Assembly (NCBI GenBank): GCA_903893815.1
Contig: CAITNS010000078.1
Location: 1 to 64,000, forward strand
From: an uncultured Bacteroidota bacterium
GTDB taxonomy: Bacteria > Bacteroidota > Bacteroidia > B-17B0 > Aurantibacillaceae
Direction of reading: 5' to 3'
Length of the DNA stretch: 64,000 nucleotides
Shown piece after piece: positions 36,130-45,473 of the stretch. A model generated the notes under the pieces. It made no database searches and was not told where the DNA came from. It was given only the letters and a program-made list of their open reading frames with translations. The position numbers were made by a program, and so were the translations under genes. The number at the start of each line of letters is the position of its first letter. Positions within the stretch are counted from its first letter, which is position 1.

Positions 36130-36870
36130 ATATCTAATAACAACTATTTTTCTCATAATAACTTTTTTGTTAGCAGTAACATAAACAGTATAGAATCCAT
36201 CTTGCAAACTTTCAGTGCTTACTATAAGTTTATTATTTTCATTACTTTTCATGTTTTTCCGATCCTTTAAAACTAATTCTCCTAACTGGTTATAAACAGA
36301 AATATCAGCAAATAAACTTTTAGCTGATTTAAATTCTATTGTAAAATGAGATGACGTCACGCTTGGATAAATATTTATATTTTCTTCGTTTTCTAATTCT
36401 TTTACCGAAATGGCATTTATTGCATTGTAAATTACATCACAATATGCAGAATCAGAGTTATTAGTAGTAAAAAAAACATACCGGTATATACTTTGTCCAA
36501 CTTGTCCTTCTGGTAAATAATGTCCAGAAAACGATTTATTAGAATCTGCTAATGCAACTATATCACCATGAATATAAAAAGGAGAAGATCCAGCCAAACG
36601 TGGGTTACCACAAAGAATTCCCCAGCACATATAATTAAATGTATTTGAAGTAAATGAAACCTCATACCTTTTTACTTTTACATCTAACTCGGCTTGTATG
36701 GTATTAATAATAACAATTTTATTTGCAACTAACTCCGCATCTAAAGCATTACCATTTATTGTAATCGTAGAAGCAGTAATATCAATTCCTTCTCTATAAA
36801 TTTTTAATACTTGAGAAAAACCTAGCTGCTTTAGGAATAATACGATTACGATAATATAAAATGTTCGCAT
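36127..36870 (-). CDS. T9SS-secreted protein of unknown function
   Basis: A 247-residue protein with a signal peptide (1-19, ending LGFSQ) and a type A T9SS sorting domain (about 165-247: IYPSVTSSHFTIEF, DISVYNQLGELVLKD, DGFYTVYVTANKKVI). The central part has strands such as KVKRYEVSFTSNTFNYMCWG and looks like the GldM-C/beta-sandwich type region of some Bacteroidota proteins, but I cannot name it. It lies 34 bases downstream of another T9SS cargo gene and its 3' end is fused to a truncated toxin gene. Confidence 0.75.
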   Translation of the reverse strand: MRTFYIIVIVLFLKQLGFSQVLKIYREGIDITASTITINGNALDAELVANKIVIINTIQAELDVKVKRYEVSFTSNTFNYMCWGILCGNPRLAGSSPFYIHGDIVALADSNKSFSGHYLPEGQVGQSIYRYVFFTTNNSDSAYCDVIYNAINAISVKELENEENINIYPSVTSSHFTIEFKSAKSLFADISVYNQLGELVLKDRKNMKSNENNKLIVSTESLQDGFYTVYVTANKKVIMRKIVVIRY

Positions 36871-36904
36871 GATATAAATTTTTAGTTGAAAAAAATTAAA
36901 GTAA

Positions 36905-38089
36905 CTATTTAGAAATAACTATTTTTCTTGTGTGAAATATTCCTTCTGCTTTAAAACTTACAAAGTATATACCATTGCTTAAATCACTTACATCAATTGT
37001 TGCTTTAGAAACAGAAGTATTATACTCTAAATTATTTAAAGTTTTAATTATTTGCCCTACAGAATTATACACATAAATATGTCCCACACCATTTGTAGTA
37101 GAAGAATAATTTAAAAATAAAGTATTTCCAATTGGATTAAGTACATTAAACTGCAAATTGCTTAAACTATTTTCTTGAATTCCAACTGCTGGCGTTACTA
37201 AATATTTTTTATTTGCATTAAGCACTTCTCTATTTTGAAATGCGCCATTTTTTACAACCGCGGCTACAATTTGAATGCGATTAGGCTCAATATTCATTGC
37301 TTCTGTTGTACTATTTTTAAGAGGAAGTGTAAAAGAAAAGTTTTCAGTATAATTATTACCAATAACTGGATTTGCGGGAATAATACCAGCGTTACCAAAA
37401 AAACCTGAAGGTTGATATTTTACGGGATTGATAAAAGCATATGACTCTGCCCAATTTCCAATACTATTTGGATAAGTAACTACATTGTAACCATCAAGTA
37501 CACCATTTGAAGCATTTACATTTTGACCGTATGATTCTCCAGCAGGACCTTTTACAGTGTCCTGGGTTAAAACTGCGTAAATTCTTAAATCACCAGATGC
37601 AATATCACAAAAATTAGCTGTTACATTAATATTTACAGCACGCGTTGTTGAATTATATGTATTCGTGATATTAACCGAAACTGGTACATTTATGGAATTA
37701 ATTTGATTATTAAACGCAATTGCTTCACTCTCTACGCCTTCAGATGTAGGTCCTTGTTGAAGCATGTAATTGTTAGGGAAAAAAGTACGATCTATCATAA
37801 CCATCGATTGATATTCGAGATTAAAAATACTACCAAAAGCATAATAAGGCTTATTTTGTTCAGACCAAGAGCCAACACCAATTGGAGCTTGGTTGTAAAC
37901 TACCATAGCAATTTGATTTTTATGAGCTGCGTATAATGGATTAGTATAATCGCGGATATGAAAGTAGCAGGGGCCGCAATTTTTAGCACAGGACTGTTCC
38001 ATAAGCACCATTTTTGTTGCACATGGATTTTGAGCAATAAGTGAGTTAACTATAATAACTGATAAACTGACTAGTAAGGAATTTTTCAT
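36905..38089 (-). CDS. Omp28-like secreted protein with thioredoxin-type CxxC and T9SS sorting domain
   Basis: A 394-residue exported protein. After the signal peptide (1-20) a thioredoxin-like segment carries the pair CGPC (38-41) in AKNCGPCYFHIRDYTN; Omp28-family proteins of Bacteroidota have the same plan (VLMEQSCAKNCGPC, then PLYAAHKNQIAMVVYN). A beta-rich central domain (about 150-300) follows, then a type A T9SS sorting domain (about 310-394: GHIYVYNSVGQIIKTL, SNGIYFVSFKAEG). A role in disulfide chemistry or adhesion is possible. Start at 38089 chosen for the signal peptide. Confidence 0.8.
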   Translation of the reverse strand: MKNSLLVSLSVIIVNSLIAQNPCATKMVLMEQSCAKNCGPCYFHIRDYTNPLYAAHKNQIAMVVYNQAPIGVGSWSEQNKPYYAFGSIFNLEYQSMVMIDRTFFPNNYMLQQGPTSEGVESEAIAFNNQINSINVPVSVNITNTYNSTTRAVNINVTANFCDIASGDLRIYAVLTQDTVKGPAGESYGQNVNASNGVLDGYNVVTYPNSIGNWAESYAFINPVKYQPSGFFGNAGIIPANPVIGNNYTENFSFTLPLKNSTTEAMNIEPNRIQIVAAVVKNGAFQNREVLNANKKYLVTPAVGIQENSLSNLQFNVLNPIGNTLFLNYSSTTNGVGHIYVYNSVGQIIKTLNNLEYNTSVSKATIDVSDLSNGIYFVSFKAEGIFHTRKIVISK

Positions 38090-38251
38090 GATTTCTTTTA
38101 TTTTGTTTATTACGGAAAAAGTAAAGAAAATTTTGTAACTGTGCAAATAAAATTCAATATTTTTTGAATCCTAATAGCAATTGGGATTATTGAAACCTGT
38201 TATCACGATAGTAATCGGGATCGTTTGATAGGTATTATGATTCTAAAAAGC

Positions 38252-39127
38252 TTAAAACTCTCTTTTAGCAGCAATTAAGGTGTTTTTTAACAAGGAAGCA
38301 ATGGTCATGGGACCAACGCCACCTGGCACGGGTGTAATATAACCAGCTTTTTTAGAAACCTCTTCAAATTGCACATCGCCCACTAATTTAAAACCACTTT
38401 TTTTAGAAACATCATCCACGCGATTAATGCCTACATCAATAATCACAGCACCTTCTTTAACCATATCGGCTGTTACAAAATTTGGTTTACCAATAGCAGC
38501 AATAATGATATCAGCGTTTAAAGTATGTTCTTTTAAATTTTGAGTATGGCTATGGCAAAGTGTAACCGTGCAATTACCTAAATTGGTGTTTTTAGCCATT
38601 AAAATACTCATGGGTGAACCCACAATATGGCTTCTTCCAATAACTACACAATGTTTACCATCGGTTGGAATATTATAACGTTCTAATAATTGTACAATAC
38701 CAAAAGGCGTAGCGCTCACATAAGTTGGTAAATTCAATACTAAACGACCAACGTTTATTGGATGAAAACCATCTACATCTTTACTTGGTTTGATAGCTTC
38801 AATAATTTTTTGTTCGGAAATATGACGAGGCAATGGCAATTGAACAATGTAACCATCAATATCATCATCGTTATTTAAGTCTTCAATTTTTGCTAATAAT
38901 TTTTGTTCAGAAACATAAGCTTCAAAGGTTACTAATGTTGATTTAAATCCAACATTTTCACAAGCTTTTACTTTACTTCCCACATAAGTTTGAGAAGCAG
39001 GATCATCTCCCACTAAAATAGCGGCTAAATGTGGTTGCTTTTTTCCTTTGGCAATTAATTCTTTTACTTCTAATGCAATTTCAGATTGAAGTTCAAGTGA
39101 TATTTTTTTTCCGTCGATGAGTATCAT
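38252..39127 (-). CDS. folD: Bifunctional methylenetetrahydrofolate dehydrogenase / methenyl-THF cyclohydrolase
   Basis: A 291-residue folate enzyme that oxidises 5,10-methylene-THF and hydrolyses methenyl-THF. It has the catalytic Tyr/Lys region [37 protein letters not shown], the NADP-binding [13 protein letters not shown] and the signature [19 protein letters not shown] 39127 is preferred to TTG 39133. It is separated from ffh by a repeat-rich 160-base gap. Confidence 0.96.
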   Translation of the reverse strand: MILIDGKKISLELQSEIALEVKELIAKGKKQPHLAAILVGDDPASQTYVGSKVKACENVGFKSTLVTFEAYVSEQKLLAKIEDLNNDDDIDGYIVQLPLPRHISEQKIIEAIKPSKDVDGFHPINVGRLVLNLPTYVSATPFGIVQLLERYNIPTDGKHCVVIGRSHIVGSPMSILMAKNTNLGNCTVTLCHSHTQNLKEHTLNADIIIAAIGKPNFVTADMVKEGAVIIDVGINRVDDVSKKSGFKLVGDVQFEEVSKKAGYITPVPGGVGPMTIASLLKNTLIAAKREF

Positions 39128-39133
39128 TTTCAA

Positions 39134-39285
39134 ATTTTAGATTTACGAATTTAGATTTGCGAAGTACGAATTACGAAAGACGACGAAGTGTAAAATGCGA
39201 TTTGTCAATTAAGATGTTCGAGTAATGAATTACGATTTTTCGAATGGCGTTACATCTAAATTCTTAAATCGTAATTCGTCAATCT
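39134..39285. repeat. Degenerate repeat of ACGAATTACGA type between folD and ffh
   Basis: Several forms of TTTACGAATTTAGATTT and ACGAATTACGA occur, with inverse matches such as TAAATCGTAATTCGTC near the right end. The arms could form a long imperfect hairpin. No gene is present. Confidence 0.5.
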
Positions 39286-39288
39286 TAC

Positions 39289-40629
39289 TTACATCTTCGG
39301 CATTCCGCCTGGCATATTTTTCATCAATTTTGCCATTTGGTTTTTATCGCCCATCATACGCATCATTTTGCGAGTATCTTCAAATTGTTTCAGTAGTTTA
39401 TTTACTTCCTGAATAGATTGCCCGCTACCTTTTGAAATACGCTGACGACGTGAGCCATTTAATATTTCTGGTTGTGTGCGTTCTTTTGGAGTCATAGAAC
39501 CGATAATAGCTTCAATGCCTTTAAATGCATCATCATTGATTTCAGCATCTTTCATGGCTTTACCAACACCTGGAATCATACCAACTAAATCTTTGATATT
39601 TCCCATTTTTTTAATTTGCTGTAACTGACTTAAAAAGTCGTTAAAGTCAAATTGATTTTTGGCAATTTTTTTAGATAATTTTCTAGCTTCTTCTTCGTTA
39701 AATTGCTCCTGAGCACGTTCTACTAAAGTAACCACGTCGCCCATTCCCAAAATACGGTCGGCCATACGTTCTGGATAGAAAACATCTAATGCTTCCATCT
39801 TTTCGCCAGTACCAATAAATTTAATTGGTTTGTTTACTACCGATTTAATAGATAAAGCAGCTCCACCACGTGTATCACCATCTAACTTGGTTAATACAAC
39901 ACCATCAAAATCTAAACGATCATTAAAGGCTTTTGCTGTATTAACAGCATCTTGCCCTGTCATGGCATCAACAACAAATAAAATTTCGTTTGGATTAATT
40001 GCTTTTTTTAAATCAGCAATCTCCGTCATCATTTGCTCATCAACTGCTAAACGACCAGCAGTATCTATCAATACAATGCTATTTCCGTTTTCTTTAGCTT
40101 GTTGTATAGCGGCTTCTGCAATTTTTATTGGATTTTTTTCTTCTTTATTTGAAAAAACATCAACGCCAATTTGCGCACCTAAAACATGTAATTGATCAAT
40201 GGCTGCAGGACGATACACATCGCAAGCTACCAATAATGGTTTTTTTCCTTTTTTAGTTTTTAAGAAATTGGCTAATTTTCCTGTAAAGGTTGTTTTACCA
40301 GAACCTTGTAAACCGCTCATTAAAATAATGGTTGGATTTCCACCAAGGAAAATCTCTTCCATTTTTCCACCCATTAATTGTGTTAACTCATCATGTGTAA
40401 TTTTAACTAATAATTGACTTGGAGAAACTGCTGTTAAAACGTTTTGTCCTAAAGCTTTTTCTTTAACAGTATCAGTAAATGTTTTTGCTACTTTATAGTT
40501 AACATCGGCATCTAATAAGGCTTTACGAACTTCTTTCAACGTTTCGGCAACGTTGATTTCAGTTATTTTTCCTTGACCTTTAAGGGTTTTAAGGGCTCTT
40601 TCGAGCTTATCGGATAAATTATCAAACAT
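39289..40629 (-). CDS. ffh: Signal recognition particle GTPase Ffh (SRP54)
   Basis: A 446-residue protein that binds signal sequences and 4.5S RNA and delivers ribosomes to the membrane. N domain (1-90), G domain with GLQGSGKTTFTGKLA, DVYRPAAIDQL, DTAGRLAVDE, TKLDGDTRGG, and a Met-rich M domain (about 300-446, with MRMMGDKNQMAKLMKNMPGGM). RRQRISKGSG is the RNA-binding motif. All parts are complete. Confidence 0.97.
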   Translation of the reverse strand: MFDNLSDKLERALKTLKGQGKITEINVAETLKEVRKALLDADVNYKVAKTFTDTVKEKALGQNVLTAVSPSQLLVKITHDELTQLMGGKMEEIFLGGNPTIILMSGLQGSGKTTFTGKLANFLKTKKGKKPLLVACDVYRPAAIDQLHVLGAQIGVDVFSNKEEKNPIKIAEAAIQQAKENGNSIVLIDTAGRLAVDEQMMTEIADLKKAINPNEILFVVDAMTGQDAVNTAKAFNDRLDFDGVVLTKLDGDTRGGAALSIKSVVNKPIKFIGTGEKMEALDVFYPERMADRILGMGDVVTLVERAQEQFNEEEARKLSKKIAKNQFDFNDFLSQLQQIKKMGNIKDLVGMIPGVGKAMKDAEINDDAFKGIEAIIGSMTPKERTQPEILNGSRRQRISKGSGQSIQEVNKLLKQFEDTRKMMRMMGDKNQMAKLMKNMPGGMPKM

Positions 40630-40724
40630 GGGTATTGTATTTTAAGGCAATAAAGATAATTAAAATTCAGGGAATAGGGCTGTAATATTTTAACCAATTT
40701 GGCTTGTAATTTCTTGAAGAATGT

Positions 40725-42266
40725 CTACTTTTTCACCTTATAAATAGAATTTATTTTACTTTTTAAAACATAAAATGATTTTACTTCTTTTACTCCTAAT
40801 GTATCATAATCCTTGGGGTGCCATCTATAGGTTACAATAAAATAATCGGATTTATGAATGGAATCCACGAACAAAATTCGTTTATGTTGTTCATCTGTTA
40901 ACATATCAGCGTTTGCTATAATCACAGGATTGTCGGAAGAAATTTTAATAACCTCAGAAGAATCAATTTCTAAAAGCGCTTCTAAAGCTTTATTATAACT
41001 CACTCCCCAATAATCCATTTCATAGTTTTTTCTAATATAATCTTCTCCGTTCAATGAAATAAATTGATTAAAATACACATGATGAAATGGGAAATAAGTG
41101 ATAATGTAAACAGAAACAGAAATGATAGAAACAGTTGTTACTGTATAAGCCGTTTTTTTAAATTTTGAATTGATACAATAATTTAAAAAGTAAATCCCTA
41201 GCAGAACAAAAGATGGATAAATGTAAAATAAATGCCTCCAAGTATCATATAGTACCGACTTTAAAACTATGATTGATAAAATTGGAGCAACAAAAGAAAA
41301 AAGGAATAATAAATTATTTTTACCTATGGATTTTAAATCAAAGTTTTTGAGATTTTTTAATAACCGAATTGTAAATAAAAGTATCCCAGAGAAACCAAGA
41401 ATTAAAAATATAATAGGTGTGTTGATACAAAACCAAGTTGGAATATAATCCCATCCTATTTTTGTGGCGTCAATAATTTCGCCTTTAAATAAGTTGGAAC
41501 CACCCCACGGATATTGAGATAGATTTTTAAAGGTGTAAATAAAATTGTCAATTAAATCATACCACAATAAAGGCCATGTAGCAATAGTGAAAATAATAGT
41601 GAAAAATAAATAAAGTAGTGTTTGTAGTATCAGTTTTTTTAGGATTCCTTTTTCTTTTCTGTGTGTTATAAAGTCGAGTGCTAAAAAAAAGATAACAAAA
41701 CCCACAAACAATATTCCCATCAATCGAATATTTATCACAAAGGAAGTGAATAGCGCTAACCAAATAAACTGAATGTGTTTTTTATCTCTAAAAGCTAACG
41801 CAAACTGGTAAAAGCAGATAATAAATAATGAAAGAAAAGGAACATCTTTAGAATTAAAAAATGAATGAGCGTAGATTGTTGGATGAATTACTAGCATTAA
41901 AAAACCGAGTATCGCCAGTTTTTTATTTTGGTACATCAGGAATATCAGTTTATATAAACATACAGCACTTATTAAGAACACTAAATGTGAAACGAGATGG
42001 CGGCAATGATATATGTCTCTATTAGTAGTGAGACCTGTAATTTTTTCAATAATATATAAAAACATTTCAAAAACAGCTCCATGATCTCTAGCGACGTATT
42101 CTAAATAATATTGGTCATTATTAAAAATGTAGTTGTAGCAAATTACACCAATATTTCTTTGCTCATATTCATCCCAAGCAAAGCCATAAGAGTTAGCTGT
42201 AAAAACACCTATTAAAGCAAATAATATAAATAATAAGTACTCTGGGTATTTTTTTACGAAAGTCAA
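40725..42266 (-). CDS. GT39/PMT-like polytopic glycosyltransferase
   Basis: A 513-residue membrane protein with about eleven hydrophobic helices and a small C-terminal domain (about 430-513). The first loop contains WDEYEQ (around residue 31) in the place of the catalytic acidic motif of PMT/ArnT-type GT-C glycosyltransferases that use polyprenyl-phosphate sugars, and the helix with FFNSKDVPFLSLFI fits the same class. Acceptor and sugar are unknown; glycosylation of protein or lipid at the outer face of the inner membrane is expected. No in-frame ATG is near the start; it begins at TTG 42266. Confidence 0.75.
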   Translation of the reverse strand: MTFVKKYPEYLLFILFALIGVFTANSYGFAWDEYEQRNIGVICYNYIFNNDQYYLEYVARDHGAVFEMFLYIIEKITGLTTNRDIYHCRHLVSHLVFLISAVCLYKLIFLMYQNKKLAILGFLMLVIHPTIYAHSFFNSKDVPFLSLFIICFYQFALAFRDKKHIQFIWLALFTSFVINIRLMGILFVGFVIFFLALDFITHRKEKGILKKLILQTLLYLFFTIIFTIATWPLLWYDLIDNFIYTFKNLSQYPWGGSNLFKGEIIDATKIGWDYIPTWFCINTPIIFLILGFSGILLFTIRLLKNLKNFDLKSIGKNNLLFLFSFVAPILSIIVLKSVLYDTWRHLFYIYPSFVLLGIYFLNYCINSKFKKTAYTVTTVSIISVSVYIITYFPFHHVYFNQFISLNGEDYIRKNYEMDYWGVSYNKALEALLEIDSSEVIKISSDNPVIIANADMLTDEQHKRILFVDSIHKSDYFIVTYRWHPKDYDTLGVKEVKSFYVLKSKINSIYKVKK

Positions 42267-42294
42267 ATGCCTATTAGTTTAGTTGCTATAAAAA

Positions 42295-43983
42295 TTATAC
42301 TCCAATCTTTTCATTTACTATTTTCAATATGTCTGTCTCTAATGAGATGGTTTTATTTTCAATGTCTTTTCCTTTAGCAATAATATCTGTAACAAAAATT
42401 TTATCATCGTAACCGCTAGCATTAATGCGAGCATTCATAAAAGCACCCATTACTGCACTGCGAGCACATAAAGCACCTACACCTGCATCCGAAACCGAAT
42501 TTGGATTTCCTACTTCTGCCATTGCTTTAATGATGGCTAAACTATCGTAAGATAATTGCATCACTTTAAATGGTACTTCAATAGCAAATTTTGTAGCATC
42601 TTGTATAGCTTGTTTGCGAGCAGCTTTTTCTTCGTCGGTTCCTTTTGGCAAACTAAAAGCCGTCATGATTTTATTGAAGGCTGCTGTATCTAAATCAACT
42701 AATTTGCTTAACTCATCTTTTATCTTTTGACCTTTTTCAGCCCAAACGCTAAATTCTTCCCAACGTGCATCCCAACCTTTTTTGTGCGACGATAAGTTAG
42801 CTACCATAGTTGCCAATGAAATTCCTAAAGCGCCAACATACGCAGAAATAGAACCGCCTCCTGGGGCAGGACTTTCACTCGCTGTTTCATCAGCAAAGTC
42901 GCTTAAAGTCATGCTCACTAATTTGCTATCTGCTTTATCTTTTAGTAAATATTCAATAATGCGTTCTTCTGACTTAAATGGACCTAATTCATCTAAGCCC
43001 ATAGTTTTAATAGCAATTTTAATTAATTCATTTTCCGAAACACCAGTGGAGCGTTGTTGTTTTTGTAGGAAATATCTTCCTGCATCTAATAATGATTTTA
43101 GAGGAACTAATCCTACTAATTCAGATCCAGTTACTCTAATACCGCGCTCTGTTGCTTTTTTACAAACTTCGTCAAACGCAATGTGTAAAGGTGTAATATT
43201 GATATTAGTTAAGTTCATGGAAATTTGTGCAACGCCATATTCCTCAATAAACCAGCCAATAGCTTTTACAGATTTTAAGCTGCCAGGAATAGAAACTGGA
43301 TTTCCATTCGCATCATTTACTACTTTACCGTTAATTGGATCGCCTTCACGTTTTACTCGTCCAGCTTCACGCACATCAAAAGCAATAGAATTTGCGCGAC
43401 GTGTTGAAGTTGTATTTAAGTTAACGTTGTAGGCTACTAAAAAGTCGCGAGCGCCAATAACGGTTGCACCGCGTTTCGCGTCAAATTCAGCTGGACCAAA
43501 ATCTGGTTTCCATTCAGGTAATTTAATCTTTTTGAAAAAGCCTTCGTATTCACCCGCTCTAATAACCGAAAGATTGTTCCGTTCTTTGTTTGGTTGCGCT
43601 GATTCGTATAAATAAATTGGTATTTGTAACTCTTTTCCTACACGCTCTCCTAATTTTTGAGCCCATTTAGCCGTTTCTTCCATACTAATGTTAGCAATAG
43701 GAATTAATGGACAAACATCGGTTGCTCCCATACGAGGATGTTCTCCTTTGTGTTTGCTCATATCAATTAATTCGCCTGCTTTTTTAATCGCTAAAAAAGC
43801 AGCTTCAATAACAGCTTGTGGGTTTCCAACAAAAGTCACTACGGTTCTATTGGTAGCTTTACCAGGGTCAACGTTTAACAGTCTCACACCTTCAACAGAC
43901 TCTACTTCGTTAGTAATTTGTTTGATGATAGATAAATCTATTCCTTCAGAAAAATTTGGAACGCACTCTATTAATTGTTGCAT
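42295..43983 (-). CDS. ftcD: Glutamate formimidoyltransferase / formimidoyl-THF cyclodeaminase fusion
   Basis: A 562-residue two-domain folate enzyme. The N-terminal transferase (about 1-300) starts CVPNFSEGIDLSIIK and contains HKGEHPRMGATDVCPLIP and VRVTGSELVGLVP-like sequence; the C-terminal cyclodeaminase (about 355-562) contains ESPAPGGGSISAYVGALGISLATM and is helical to the end. Together they move the formimidoyl group of formimino-glutamate to tetrahydrofolate and release ammonia during histidine breakdown. The hut genes are not in this window. Confidence 0.95.
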   Translation of the reverse strand: MQQLIECVPNFSEGIDLSIIKQITNEVESVEGVRLLNVDPGKATNRTVVTFVGNPQAVIEAAFLAIKKAGELIDMSKHKGEHPRMGATDVCPLIPIANISMEETAKWAQKLGERVGKELQIPIYLYESAQPNKERNNLSVIRAGEYEGFFKKIKLPEWKPDFGPAEFDAKRGATVIGARDFLVAYNVNLNTTSTRRANSIAFDVREAGRVKREGDPINGKVVNDANGNPVSIPGSLKSVKAIGWFIEEYGVAQISMNLTNINITPLHIAFDEVCKKATERGIRVTGSELVGLVPLKSLLDAGRYFLQKQQRSTGVSENELIKIAIKTMGLDELGPFKSEERIIEYLLKDKADSKLVSMTLSDFADETASESPAPGGGSISAYVGALGISLATMVANLSSHKKGWDARWEEFSVWAEKGQKIKDELSKLVDLDTAAFNKIMTAFSLPKGTDEEKAARKQAIQDATKFAIEVPFKVMQLSYDSLAIIKAMAEVGNPNSVSDAGVGALCARSAVMGAFMNARINASGYDDKIFVTDIIAKGKDIENKTISLETDILKIVNEKIGV

Positions 43984-44125
43984 AAAAAGGGTTTTAAAAT
44001 GGTGCTTAAAAGTATAAAATTTCCGCTTTGTTGAGAGAAGATAGGCTTATTCAATATTATTTTTAATTAACAATTGCTTATAAATAACAATATTTTGGGT
44101 TATGATAACGTTTGACAAAGGCTGC

Positions 44126-44133
44126 TATATTTG
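44126..44133 (+). promoter_or_regulatory. TAnnTTTG promoter element of the deacetylase-like/asnB operon
   Basis: TATATTTG lies 17 bases before the TTG start at 44151. No clear -33 TTG at the right distance. Confidence 0.45.
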
Positions 44134-44150
44134 TTTAGCTAAACATTCAT

Positions 44151-45473
44151 TTGAATCCAAACGCACATATCCTCATTTATACTCATAAAACCACACCGAG
44201 GGTTAAGTATACGTTAAACCTAATTTTAAAAGATTGTTTGGGTTTAGAGTTTACAATTATCAATAGTATTGATGATTATAAGATGTACGAGGGGAATAAA
44301 TTTTCATATACAACTCAGGATGTAGAAAGTGATTTTCATATTGTAGGATGTTCTTTATTATTTGAATCTGGAATTAAGGAGCAAACGATTCAAATGCAAA
44401 ACCACGAAGCTTATTTTAAATATTTTTTTAAGACGTATCATAGTGCTTTGCCATTTGATGTATTTGCTGCATCTTTTTACTTAGTGAGTAGATACGAAGA
44501 GTATTTGCCTTTTATGCCAGATTCATTTAATCGTTTTGAAGCTGAAAATAGTTTGGCTTATCAAAATGATTTTTTAAATATTCCATTGGTTAATTTATGG
44601 ATTAATGAATTTGAAAAATTATTAAAGAAAAAATTTCCCTTATTAATCACTACACATAAACCATATCATTTTATTTCGAGCATTGATATTGATAATGCTT
44701 ATAAATATCAAGAAAAAGGAGTGATGCGCTCCATTGGTGGTTATTTAAAATCTATTGTGAGTTTGGATAAACATGATTTAATTGATAGAACATCTGTTTT
44801 AATGGGAAAAGAAAAAGATCCATTTGATTCGTATGATTATCAATTGCAAATTCAAGAAAAATATAAATTAAAGGTTATTTATTTCTTTCTATTGGGCGAT
44901 TATGGTGTGAATGATAAAAATCATCCATCTAATAATTATGGATTTCAAAAATTAATAAAACATTTGGCCGATTACTGTACTACTGGTATTCATCCGTCAT
45001 TTGGTTCAAATGGTAATTCAAAACAAGTAAAAATTGAAATTAATAGATTAGCGAAAATTACACATCGCGACATTTTTAATTCGCGCCAGCATTTTTCGAT
45101 GCTTAAATTTCCTGATACTTATTTTATATTGCAAGAACTTGGAATAACAGATGATTATAGCATGGGTTACGCTAATTTTAATGGGTTTAGAGCAAGTTAT
45201 TGTTTACCTTTTTATTGGTATGATTTAGATGATGAGTTAGAAACAGGCTTAAAAATTCACTCTTATTGTTTAAGCGAAACAACTTTGCGATTTAAAGATA
45301 AAGCAATTCCATCTAAAGTTGCAGAAATAGCAAAGCCTATCATAGACGAGGTTAAAAAATACAATGGAGAATTAATCACTATTTTTCATAATGATACCAT
45401 GGGCACTGCTCAAGATTGGATTGATTGGAGATACGTGTACGAAGAGATTGTGAAATTAGCAGCTGTAAAATGA
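44151..45473 (+). CDS. Polysaccharide-deacetylase-like protein (DUF7033 type), copy 1
   Basis: A 440-residue protein of a Bacteroidota group in which an N-terminal domain (DUF7033, about 1-165) precedes a NodB-like deacetylase fold. The motifs expected for metal and catalysis are recognisable: ISSIDIDNAYKY (Asp-x-Asp, about 178-189), GIHPSFGS (His-Pro), SRQHFSMLKFPDTY and TIFHNDTMG. No signal peptide or membrane helix is visible, so it acts in the cytoplasm. No ATG is available; it starts at TTG 44151. The stop overlaps the ATG of copy 2 (ATGA at 45470-45473). It is a likely enzyme of a polysaccharide or surface glycan pathway, by analogy only. Confidence 0.75.
   Translation: MNPNAHILIYTHKTTPRVKYTLNLILKDCLGLEFTIINSIDDYKMYEGNKFSYTTQDVESDFHIVGCSLLFESGIKEQTIQMQNHEAYFKYFFKTYHSALPFDVFAASFYLVSRYEEYLPFMPDSFNRFEAENSLAYQNDFLNIPLVNLWINEFEKLLKKKFPLLITTHKPYHFISSIDIDNAYKYQEKGVMRSIGGYLKSIVSLDKHDLIDRTSVLMGKEKDPFDSYDYQLQIQEKYKLKVIYFFLLGDYGVNDKNHPSNNYGFQKLIKHLADYCTTGIHPSFGSNGNSKQVKIEINRLAKITHRDIFNSRQHFSMLKFPDTYFILQELGITDDYSMGYANFNGFRASYCLPFYWYDLDDELETGLKIHSYCLSETTLRFKDKAIPSKVAEIAKPIIDEVKKYNGELITIFHNDTMGTAQDWIDWRYVYEEIVKLAAVK

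Noticed and set aside
36013-36270. An 85-codon plus-strand frame as a separate small gene
   Set aside because: Its first half is the in-frame tail of the broken RelE/ParE toxin and its second half is antisense to a T9SS cargo gene.
38161-38222. Short TTGGGATTA and ATCGGGATCG words after folD as a terminator
   Set aside because: The arms do not pair well and no U tract follows on the minus strand.
42782-43432. A long antisense frame in ftcD (216 codons)
   Set aside because: ftcD is a complete, conserved enzyme on the other strand; the antisense frame has no recognisable features.
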